A stretch of DNA of 64,000 nucleotides from Sanderia malayensis (Eukaryota; Cnidaria; Scyphozoa; Semaeostomeae; Pelagiidae). The notes beneath the pieces were generated by a model that was not told the DNA's origin, did not search any database, and saw nothing but the letters and a program-made list of their open reading frames with translations. Shown in pieces: positions 22,026-34,000 of this stretch. The position numbers and the translations under genes are program-made. Where the stretch lies: assembly GCA_013076295.1 (NCBI GenBank), contig RQOL01000783.1, forward strand, positions 1-64,000, given 5' to 3'. The stretch's first letter is position 1, and every line of letters starts with the position of its first letter.

Positions 22026-23154
22026 GCATTAAAACCGAAAACTTTCGGACTTAAAAATCTGGCACAAAATACTTCGGACAAGAAACTTTCAGACGCTTTT
22101 TTAAGAATTTCGGACAAACCAATTTTCGGACTAGACAAATTTTTGGACAAAGCTAAAATCGATGAAGATGGCATAAATTGTGGACGGAATTTTATAAAAA
22201 ATGTGTGCGGATAGCATGTTAGTTCATAAATGATATGATATTTAGTTTAGATCTTCAAAAGATTCCTCTGGCTCCAGCTCCATGCTAATGCGCCATCGAT
22301 CCCTGACATTTGAAAGCCTTTTCTCATCATTTCAGGGTTGTTTCGCAAATAGTCGTAGAGCCAAGTCAATCACTGTGCATGGAGAGGTTTCATCGTAAAA
22401 AGCTTTGGTAAAACTTCGATGGAATAGACTTCAATTCCACAATTGATATGGGCCCGACACTTTTGGCATACGACTGTTTAAACTTTGATTTTAGAAACGT
22501 TTTTGGCGGACTATTGACAGTAGGCTCCAGTGACTGAAGATGATGTGCTAAATTAGCTGGCACAAACATACTGACACATTAATTGTCTTCAATTAATTTA
22601 TATACTGCATCTGCTGCTTGCTCCCTGAACACATCAAAGATAACCATGACCCTCTGTTCCCTCGGTAGCTTCAATTCATCTCGTTGTTTTGGGACAAAGA
22701 GAAAAATCACTGAATTGAACAACTGAACCACCTTTTTTCAATTGTTTGATGTGTATGTCAATGTCACATCAAAGCCTTCTGGAAATCTAACCTCTTGTGG
22801 AAGACAACGAGTTGTATTCCCTCGTAGATCAGTTGCGATGGCGAAAAACGCTTAAAAAGTTACGTTGCTCAAACAATGTGCCCCTTGAGCTTGATTGGCC
22901 TGTGATTGAAGATGATGAACATGAGGATGAAGGAAACAAAAATGCTCAAAATGTCAAAATAGATGGAAATAGCGCGAAATTATATGCGTAGATGATTAAC
23001 TTTGATGAACATTGACCATTTCTGTGTGTATTTCTGTGTCTTCCGAAAAAACAAACTTTCGGTCAATAAAACTTTCGGACAGAAAGTACTTTCGGTAAAT
23101 TTTCAGTATAATTTTGTCCAAATGTTTGATCGTCCGAAAGTTTTCGGTTTTAAT
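22026..23154. mobile_element. TIR element containing a dead pogo/Tigger-like transposase
   Basis: Ends cattaaaaccgaaaactttc (left) and its complement (right, ending about 23154) are inverted repeats. Sub-terminal regions on both sides carry several further copies of the word ctttcgga or its complement, like a multi-site transposase-binding array. The middle holds a broken DDE reading frame on the minus strand (see 22480-22720). The element lies between the two receptor copies. Confidence 0.75.
22480..22720 (-). pseudogene. pogo/Tigger-like DDE transposase fragment
   Basis: Minus-strand conceptual translation gives VMVIFDVFREQAADAVYKLI, then an in-frame stop, then VFVPANL-like sequence (SMFVPANLAHHLQSLEP) and VNSPPKTFLKSK. 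This is the FDxFxxQ ... VPANxTxxxQPLDxxVNKPxK block of DDE_1 (pogo/Tigger/jerky) transposases, which includes the second catalytic Asp region. Stops and missing flanks make it inactive. Confidence 0.7.
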
Positions 23155-24962
23155 GTATCGCTCTATCAATTTTTGATGACCTCCAATCTTTTCATGACCT
23201 CCAGACATAAACTGGCCATTTTATGTCCGGGTTGATAGAATAATTGAAAGTCTGTTCGATCGAACAGTAATTTGAACATCCATTATCAAGTATCTTTTGT
23301 TTTATAATCCTGTATTCGCAATTGGGCTCTCTGCTGTTGGGTTTTGCTGTCATTATTGCTTTTGCCCGTATCTGGCCTTTCAAACACTGATCTTGAGCAA
23401 CGCAGGAAATTTTGCAACAAACGGTTTCGGTGGGAGCCATGGCTGCTATTTGGCTGCAGATACCATTGGCAATCATTGTGTTGTATGCAAGTATTAATCG
23501 CACTGACTGTAGCCTGTCCAGTTGGGGGTGAGCAATTTTACTAGATATTTTGTGCGCAGTTCTTATGAATGTTATTGTTTCATTGTCCAATAGTTTCTTG
23601 AATTTTTTGATGATGGTGAAAGTGCCGAAAAACGAACCATTTCAACACTTGCATGGGTTGATTAACGGCAAACTAAGAAAACAGTCCAACTTATCTGGGA
23701 GGAAAGGCCCCTGCAAATGTGAGTTTCTTTCGATGACGAAGTTTTTTTTCAAGGCAAAACGTTTTTTGAAGACTATTTTGCTAAGCCATTAACATTTCGA
23801 GCAAAATAACACCCTTGGTACAATATAATATATACAATATACATTATTGGATAGATTCTAGATGTCCTGTTAAGGAAGCAGGAGTCAACAACAGTTACTC
23901 CCAAGTAGCCATTCGTAGAAGTGAGCGTCGCATTGTGCTTTTCTTTATTTGCATTGAATCTTTCCACATGGAACATTTAATGATTGCTACAAATACACGC
24001 ACGGTATAGGGATAAAGAGATGGGAATTGATAATGGCATCTGATAGATCGCTCGTTAATACACTTTTCCCAACTTGTTGCGCGAAAATAAGATATTTTTA
24101 GTTCGAGTTTGTTGACTCGAATTAGTCTTTTCCGTAGCGAACTCGTTGGTTTTATGGAGTCTGACGGGTTTTATGGGAAGTTTAAAAGCCAGGTGCATGC
24201 CGAACTCAAAGAAAACCACGGCAAAACAAAATAAGCACGGCAAATTAAAGATTTAATATTATAAATTTTAAACAAGGTTTCCAATCGAACAAATTGAGAC
24301 TTTTTGGCTTTTGTTTTAGGGCAAATGTGTGTACCTATACCGTGTCCCAAAGTAGGGCATCATATGTGACATCAAGTTACTTAAGTTTGCAATACTACCA
24401 ATCGTGTTGTTACCCTCCACCTGATTTTCCGTTGCCGTGCTTGCCTTGCACGAAGTCAAGGTGAGTCATTTTTCATAGAACTTTTTCATAGAGTTATAAT
24501 TCAAAAAACGTAAGGTCTACTAAGTTATTCCTACTGAATCCCATCAATCCAAGAGACTCAATGCCAATTGGTTTTGGGTCCTCGGCTTTGTTATTCTTTT
24601 AAAGATTCTAGACCATGAGTATTAGACTGGATCATGGGGTATTTCCATCTGAGGCATCTCCATCTAAAGTAGTATTTAGAAGTCGTTTTCAAGAGCTTAA
24701 GAAATGTTTCCCTACACTGGGATATTTCTAAATTAGAATTTGACAACACTTTGGTAACTACCGCAAAACCTGGGCATTTTGTAGCAATGCTACAAAATAG
24801 ACTATGCTTCAGTACAGACATGGAACTGCATGTAAAATGAGTCAGCAATTTGTTGTTATGATTTGTAATTGACATTTGACATAAATATAAAATGCCAATT
24901 TGTTTTCGTTCTCGATAAATGCAAGAGTTTGGTATTTTAATCCAGACTCTTCCTTAATACAG
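23155..24962. other. spacer between duplicated blocks, no gene recognised
   Basis: No convincing exon was seen. A minus-strand open frame of 132 codons at 23192-23590 resembles nothing I know and lacks splice or composition support. The stretch just left of 24963 shows no similarity to the stretch left of the copy A EMI exon, so the left breakpoint of the duplication, or the limit of recognisable homology, is near this EMI exon. Confidence 0.5.
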
Positions 24963-25072
24963 ATATGTAACACGCTATCAAACAAGAGCAGTCTATCGCA
25001 TTGAGTATATCACGAGGTTAAGGTGTTGCAGTGGTTGGAGGCAAGGACCTGGCTCTAGCAGCTGCTATATAC
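24963..25072 (+). CDS. receptor B exon: C-terminal half of EMI domain
   Basis: Read with one leading base: [20 protein letters not shown], then [14 protein letters not shown]. The CC-x-GW ending matches the EMI consensus better than copy A does. The acceptor (aatacag) and donor (ac|gtaag) match those of copy A in position and phase. Confidence 0.7.
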
Positions 25073-28000
25073 GTAAGAAATTTTCAGTGCTTATGTAATT
25101 ACACCCCATTATATGTTCAAAATTTTGCCAGAGTAATTTTCAATTTATCGTGCTGGGTTGCCCTTATTTTACTGTGACATCTTCTTAGAATTAATTGTCG
25201 TCTGAATGCAAAAATTACGTTTTAATTAATTTATGAAATCCTTTTATAGCTATATGTAACTATCCAAGTTGTCTTTATGGCCGATGTGTCGGTCCAAATA
25301 CATGTCAATGTAATAGTGGCTACACAAGTCCTTCAACTGGCTGCAACGTTGGTAAGCAAACGAAACATACAAAAATTTTAAACTCATTCTAGCAAGAGAT
25401 CTGACATATCCGCAAGTGATTCCATGCGTTTCTTAAAATGCTTTCGTGACATTGTATCATTTCTTTTTAAATAGACATAAATGAATGTTCAAATAACAAT
25501 GGTGGATGTCAGCAGATTTGTCATAATCATCCAGGCACATTTTCATGTTCATGCAGACGCGGGTTCATTACTTCTGGCTCAACATGCACGGGTTGGTATT
25601 CTTGCAATTACGGTTGCTTAGCTATGTTTTTCAGAATAGTGTCACACTCTAATACTTGAGTAACTTTTGTTATGGTTGTATTAGATTGTGAAAATCAGCC
25701 ACATTGTTTTTAATAAATGCGAGAAGTTATACTCTCGGGGTCGTCGGAAGAATCCACAATTATTGGCTCTTACTGAATTTCTTCTTCAAATAAGAAAAAC
25801 AGCTGTTTGTGCATAAGTAAAAGGAACAGAACCCAATAGATAACGTTTATGAGGCCTAGTTGAGGCAGCGCATTTTGAGCGTAGCGAATTAAATTCAATT
25901 AAAACCGCTCTGAGAGCGCTGCTAATTATTTTTGATTTTAGCGAAGCGAATTCGTTTGAAGGCATAATGCGCTGATAACTCGCTTGACAGAGCTCATTAT
26001 GAGCGAACTTGACTATTCAATTCGCTATTAGATTTAGGCAGCGAATTATCGAGCGCATTTAACTGACATTTTGGAGTTTTCGGTTGCAATAATGTAATTC
26101 GATGCGCTCAAAATGCCCTCTCTAAACTAGGCCTGAGGTTCGACAAATCAAAGTCTCAATACAATGCAACGATAGCTTTGCTCAGCTCGGATAATCAAAG
26201 AGTCAGCAATATATAACACAATTGTGTAATATCTAAATATTTATATCACATAGGTAGCATATGCTTCACGTGAGTTAAAACGCGACATGCCAATAAATCT
26301 CGAGACAATAACATGGTTGAGAAATTATAAATCAGTTTTTGTACCGATAGGGGTTGCGTTTACACGAGATCAGCCTATCCGTACAAATATTTGTCCTGAC
26401 TGATAGCCGTGCAAAAACTTGCCCTATTAGGAAGAGGACGAGTTGACAACTTGAGCGGACAAATATTTGCACGGTACCGTGTAAACGCTTCTATCCGTAC
26501 AAATATTTGTACGGATTCATAAAGAGGTGAAAAAGACAGACAAGCGAGGCAAAAATGCTGGATTCGGCGCTCAAAATTTAAAAGCAATTTTTTGCTATTT
26601 ACGACAAAGCTTAACTTTCAGAAATAAAAAAAAGGATCGTCAATTTCATAAAAATCCAGACAGCAAATCATTCAACTCACCACACACAAAAAATAATTCG
26701 ACTTGGTGCCAACGGTTTATGAAAAAGCATACTGCGCATGACGAACAAAGAAAGACGGCTAGCAAAATCCATCGTGTAAACGGGAGGCCTATCCGTACAA
26801 ATATTTGACCGGTACACCTATCCGTACAAAACCGTGTAAACGGGGCCTAAGCATTACGATTTATCTCAAAATGTTTTATGAATTTCATCAAACATATGAT
26901 GAAATTTATACAAAATATGTTACTACATAAAGCACAACAGCTAGAATAGTCTTTATATAATGAAAAAGTAACACGGAGCGGGAGTAATCCATAGAATGAT
27001 GTCAGCTTCTACAGTGTATACCCTATGATTGATTGAATTTTCTGCAGATGATAATGAATGCAGGAATCGAAATCTTTGTACCTGCAATGACATCATAAAT
27101 AACCCGTCATGCAACGCAACATGCCAGAACACAATTGGCAGTTTTCGATGCTTGTGTTCTGCTGGATATCAAACTGTTGGTTCGACTCGCTGTGTTGGTA
27201 AGTTAATTTCAAGATCTTATACAGAAGGAACTACTTCATATTCATTGCAGCATCATACGGAATTAACTTGTTTGAAAAGACAAATGTACAATGTTACATA
27301 TCATTTTGTAGACACAAACGAATGCATGCATAATCATGGTGGATGTAGTCAACTTTGCACCAATACTCCTGGCTCTCGTATATGCTCCTGTCGATCTGGT
27401 TTTGTGCCACGCAGCAACGGGACAACTTGCAATGGTTTGTTGTTACATTGGAATCTTTACTGCAGGACACCTCTATATAACGGACAAAGATATTTACAAC
27501 ACACGTTTATTTTACATAGGCTCAACTTCAGGCGCCAATGCGTCTGGAGTTGAGCCTATGCAAAGAAAACGTAACTTTCGACAATTTGTCTTTATAGGTT
27601 TTGAGTCTACCGTATTTCCTCTATTAAGCGCCTGGGCGCTTATTAAATATTTTGCATAATTGGGGGCGCTTATTAGAGGGCGCTTATTAGAGGGGGCGCT
27701 TATTTCACAGTTCTGAAACTCTAAAATCAAGCAACATCAAAAACAAAAGAATAATCTTATATAGTTCCAAATGCTATTTAATATCAAGCAGTCAAGATCA
27801 ACTTCAACTGGTGATCTTGACTGTATTGCATTTTCCAAACGCTCACGACCCGATTAAAGTGTTTTTCCAGCCTTAAAGAGTTTCTACGTTACTATTTGAA
27901 CCAAGCAGTGAAAACGCAAGGAATCTATTAACCGCCCTGGGCGGTTAATAGAGGGGAAGCACATTTCACACTTTTTGATTTTAGGGTGGGCGCTTATTGG

Positions 28001-31000
28001 AGGGGGGCGGTTGAAAGAGGGTGGGCGCTAAATAGAGGAAGTACGGTATTTTAACGATTGTTACTTGCAGATGTGGATGAATGCCAAGTCAATAATGGTG
28101 GATGTCAGCATCAGTGTATCAATAAACATGGAAGTTATGAGTGTCGCTGCCAAAGTGGCCACTTTCTTGATACTAATGGAAAGACTTGTTCTGGTGAGTT
28201 TATTTATTAATGGTGACCTGGAATAATTTAGATTCTTTAAAGTGTTACTTTTCACCGAAATACTTCATGTTTACAATACTACAAATTTTTACTGTACAAA
28301 TTCTCGATTTCCCTTTTGTTCAAGAGAAGTGACGTAAAACATTGTGCTGTAAAGATGCTCTTTTTCTTTTTTAGATGTTGATGAATGCTCACTGCATATA
28401 CATGATTGTCAACACACTTGCAATAACTACAAAGGTGGATTTTACTGCACTTGTCGTAATGGATTCATATTGAACAATGATAATAAAACATGTTCAGGTA
28501 TAAGTAAATTGATCTACTCATTACTGCTTACATGAAATATTTTGTAGTATTTTAATACCAGTATATTATACGCTCTGAACTTTCTGGAGTAGTTGATAGG
28601 GATATTTTAAAGTGCTCATGCAACAACACTTGTCATCTTATTTCTTGACTGCAAAATGTTCATAATTTTTTATTCGAGAGCCAAAGCTGGACTGATTGGT
28701 TTGGTACAAGTTCGGCGTGACATCTATTAGTTATCACCTTGAAGTAGGATTTTTGCGAAAATTTCCACAACTCCATGATGTCACAGTGATGACATGATAA
28801 AATGTTTACATTGGAGGTCAATAAACCTTTCCGAACATTTTTCTGTACCGTAGATTCTCGAATAAGCCCCCACTTTCGAATAAGCCCTCCCCTCGAATAA
28901 GCCCCACCCTGATAATCATTTACAAGGGTATTGAGTCTAAGTATCGAGACATTGAAGTTGTTTAGTGAATGTATTGCAAATAACAGCAAGTTTAAACTAA
29001 TAACTTCATTGATTGGCTGCATCGTATAGCTTTTAACTTGCTTAGTATTGATTAATAATCAGAGTAAAATTTTGTTTATGCAAATAGGCCCCCGGGGGCT
29101 TATTCGAGGATTTACAGTATTTTCTAAAACTCTGCCCAGGGTGGTAACATTTGAGCTTATTTGCTGGGTCTATTGCAGGAACGGTGTTTAATTTTAGCTT
29201 TAATCTTTTTCATAACTTTCATAACTTCAACGTTGCAGTCAAGGCGTTCACAGTGTATTTTACGGTTCATTTTTGCATCAAAAGTTTCCAAATCGCTTAG
29301 ATTGAAGGCTAATGGCAAAAAAGTATAGGGAGTGTATGTTTCATTTTCACTATGTTCATCCATGCATTGAAGTCAACATTTTTTAACAGAAACACTTTGC
29401 AAAATGTCGTTTCATTAGCACGTTAACAAATTTACAATTTTGAAAAAGATTTGCCGACACTTGATTATGAATTTATTAGGCCGTTCCTAGGCAAAAGCGT
29501 TCAATAGGGTACACTCGGTGTTAAAGAAATAACATCGACCTGAGTATGTTATTTCTCATTGTAGCTACCTTGAAATGAAATTGCATGCTTGTTATTGTAG
29601 ATGTGGATGAATGTAGTGTATTCAAAACCGGACCAAGTGGAACGAATGTGACTCTGGCTGGATGTACTCAACTGTGCCACAATAATTTTGGATCTTTTTC
29701 ATGCAGCTGTAGAACTGGATTCAAACTCATGCAAGATGGAAAAACATGCACTGGTTAGTTTCCTTTTTTTACGTTTAATTTTTTGTTTGATGTCATGACT
29801 GACCATTTGATTTCTTACTTCGATGATAGTAAAAATGTCATTCGCTGAATCTAACCATTCGCCTTCCCCAATCCACCGGAGCAACTATTTTTGTCTGTTG
29901 TAGAAAGGCTTCCACGGTGTGGAAGTTTCGTTCGTTAATTGTTGGAGGCTTCACCACGAATAAAACAACTGATTATTTGATTTCTTTACTAAGTATAGTG
30001 GAAATATCATGTTGCTGACTGTAAGTAAAAGTGTATTGGAATGGTTATTTTTAGATATTGACGAATGTTCTGGAAATCATGGATGTGAACATTCATGCCT
30101 AAATACGGTTGGTAGCTACATTTGCAGATGTCAACATGGCTACAGACTTCACAGCAATAGAAGATCATGTGTTGGTTAGTGTAATATTCAATTTTGTATT
30201 CATATTCGTATTTATATTTGTATTCGTACCGTAAATCCTCAAATAAGCCCCCCGGGGCTCATTTGAAAACACGAAATTTTAGCCTGACTATTGCTCAATA
30301 TTAAGCAAAATAAACGCTATACGATGCAGCCAATCAATAAAGTTATTGGTTTAAACTTGCTGTTATTTGCGATGCATTCACTAAACAACTTCAATATCTC
30401 AATACTTGGGCTCAATATCCTTGCAAATGATTATCAGGATGGGGGCTTATTGGAGGGGAGGGCTTATTCGGAGGTAGGGGCTTATTCGAGGATTTACGGT
30501 ATTCATAATCGTATTCATAGGTTTGCCTTGCATTCGATTGCCTCCTGTTATCAATGGAAATGGAACATGTTTTACTGGTAAAACAAATGAGACATGTCAA
30601 CTCGGATGTTTTGTTGGTTTTGAACTGCGAGGATCATCTCTACGTCGCTGTTTACCCAATCACAAATGGAGTGGTTCAATAACAACTTGCAACAGTGAGT
30701 AGAATCAGGCCTGATTTCATTTCAATTTCATTCAGTTATTCAGATTTGGCTACCCTAGTCTTTGATCTCGATTTACAATTTACATTTATAATTCATGTAT
30801 CCAAGTTATATCAGACAAAGAAAGAAAGGTTAGCCAAATAAAACTCAAAAACTAACTCACATTTTTGTATATCTACGTGTATTACATAGTATATTTTATT
30901 TTATTATATGTAATGTAGTTAGATTATTACCGTTGAGTATAACATTTGTGCGGTATATACATTAAAATACATTAGAACAGTTACTTTACTTCTTTGCAGG

Positions 31001-34000
31001 GAAAAAGTGCGATCCTCTAATTCCTCCGATGAATGCTGGTATAACCCTGCCATGCATACCATATTATCAAGATTCCTGCACAATTAAGTGCATACCAGGC
31101 TACTACGCAACTGGTAATCCTAAGCGGACTTGCAGAGCAACAGCAGACAACAGCATGTTCTGGAATAATGCTAATACCACGTGTGCTAGTAAGCAATGCT
31201 TTGTATCCATGCTAGGGTTTTAAGAACAACAATATAATCATAGTAGCTAGCATAATTGGAACTTGAAGCGTATTTTGATCTATCTTTGTTTGTTTATTAC
31301 AGAAATAGAGATTTGTACATCAGACCCTTGCAAGCACGGAGGAATATGCCAGGAAATCAGCAAAACTGAATACAAGTGTGATTGCCGGAACACAGGATAC
31401 GAGGGAGAAACATGTAACCGAGGAGTCATAAAGATTCCAGAATTCCCAATGCTGCAAATAAACAAAAGATGTAGCTTCGTTATCACTGCAAAGCCCGAGC
31501 AACAATTAGGCCTAGAAATCACCACAAATAGCAATGAAGTTACATTCAGTCCTTCGAGCTTCAACTTTACAGCGGACTCGAACACTGTCACATTCACAGT
31601 TCGATCTAACCAACAAGGCCTACATTTAATTCGCTACAGTTTATCAGGAACAAATGCGAATATTTTTGCGAAACCTCAGACAAGATTAATCTACGTACGA
31701 GATGATGGATATAATAATTTTACGGCAATCAATAACGTTATTGATGATAAGGGAACTTTCATTCAAGGCTGTTACGTCACTGATAAATTGAAAATCAAAG
31801 ATGCGCAAAACAAATCGATTGTGTTTCATTCAAGCGCACCGTGGAAGAGCACAAGCGAATATGATTGGACAGATGGCGTGGTTGTCATGGATATTAAAGG
31901 TGTTGTAATGCCAACGTCAATTATTGGTAACAATGTATCTGCAAGGTCAATTGAGAACAAGGATTTTGGTTTATTTACACAGAAATACTCAAATGACAAC
32001 TTTGATTCTACGAAGACACTGGGAACTGACAACGAGGCTAACAGTCAAAGGTGTTCTTCCAAGATTCCTTCATCAAACGATTTAACCGATGTGATTGAAT
32101 TGAATGCATTTTCAAAAACAATGACAGATTCTGTTAATAGCCGCACACCATATTGGATCAACCTCGTTGCCAATCTGACTACGAGCTCCTTCACAGCGAC
32201 TGATTTCATTGCTAATGTGTACAACGATACAAAACTGAGGCATCTTTACCCAAAATGTAGCAGGCTGCTTGGTAATGACGCAAATAACGTTCTCTGGCAT
32301 GCTTACGTCACAAGGCAACGATTGTCGTTGCACATGGCAGAAGAAGAGCTCGTGTTGGATTCTGGGAAGCAAACTTGCATATTTGGATCCCTCAATGAGC
32401 GTGAAATTGTAATTGGATTTTTACAATCGGAACTATACTGCAATGTTTTCAAAACATCAACTGGTTCATTAGATTTACAGAAAATGGCGTTTATTCAAGT
32501 TTGGAAAGTGCTGGTGCATTTTCAGATCAACTTTCTTTAATAAATGGATCATCAAGCATCATTGTCAATATAACAGGCAATATTCATTTCACTTTATCAA
32601 ACAATAGCAATGTGAGTGAAATAAAACATTTTCTAATCATTTAAAAATTTTTTTCCACTAACACCTTTTAACATTCTTTATGGGAGAGATTTTCATATCC
32701 TGCATGTTTCTGCATATTCCAGGTCTTTTCTGGCGGGATCTCCCCCATCATACAAACAATAGCAGCTGGACTGACTTCTGTCGAACTTAAAAGCATTTCT
32801 GCTTTCAATCTCTTCTTGCATGGCAAGGGAATTGTTAGAGTTGAAGAACAGGGTAAGATTCTACATTTGAGTTTTTAATAGTTTGTTACTTCTTCAGGGT
32901 CATCATTAAACTAAACTTAAAGGCTGTTAGTAATGCCATTATGAATAATTAATATATTTTCATTAAGGACAGTGAAATAATGGCAATGCTCCGTCCCTGA
33001 GGAATTTTAGGTTTTTGCCATTTGATTTCATTTTTGCCAGTTTACAGGACTTTCAGTGATTGATTCGCTTTGAAATAAATGATAATAAAATATTAGGCTT
33101 CTAACATATTTTTATTGACGTCGATTATTACGCACTATTCAGAGCATCTAACATGTCTCATTTAAGGACCCGGTCTTTCTGCTCTTATGAAGAAATAACT
33201 TGTCAAATTGACAGAGACTCACATGGCCCGACGTAGTTCATTATGTTAGCTTAATGTACAAAATTAACAAATTTTAAATGCTTGGCATCATTCAAAACGT
33301 GACAGCGGCCTAAGTGAAGATGGAGTTTAATTGAGAGAAGGGTTAAACATTTGCGGTACATTAGCAAAGCTCACTTAATTAATTACTATTTCATTGATTC
33401 GTTGTATTATTCCTAGGATCAAAAAATGAGGTCTGTCCCAATAATTACATCATTGACATCAGTTCAACAAAGAAGTCCACTGTTGGGCCTAAGCTTGGTA
33501 GAGTTGTGAAAGTTGACGCTTTTTCAAAAATCATTGTGAGTCTATATATGCAGCAAACTGGAGGAAAAATCTTGGATGGTCAGCAATGTAGAAAGTTCCA
33601 GAGCATTCAACACCAGGTCATGTTTCTAGACATGATACTTTCTAATATTCTGGTCCAGTATTTCTCTAACCAAAATACTTCTTCGGTTGTCAAAGATGTG
33701 AAAAGTGCTAGGCGTCTGTCTAACCAACTTGTAACTCTATGCTCAAGAAATGCCGGACCAAGCATGCTTCCTTTACACATTGAACTGAAAAAGTCAATTA
33801 ACCGCATAGAAAGAAAGTTCCAGATTTTATCCATCCCAATGCGAGGTAATGCACCGTTTGAGCAATTGGCCTATAGTTTCCAGACATCAATGGATACAAC
33901 ACAAAATGCTTTGAAGCTACAATTCCAAAGAGAGGTTATATCAAAGAAAGTCAGATCTTATTCAGTGTCGACTAGTGCAACAATGTGCTTAGATGGTTTA

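Noticed and set aside
23192..23590. 132-codon minus-strand open frame as a gene
   Set aside because: No recognised domain, no splice partners, low-complexity flanks; overlaps other open frames on the opposite strand.
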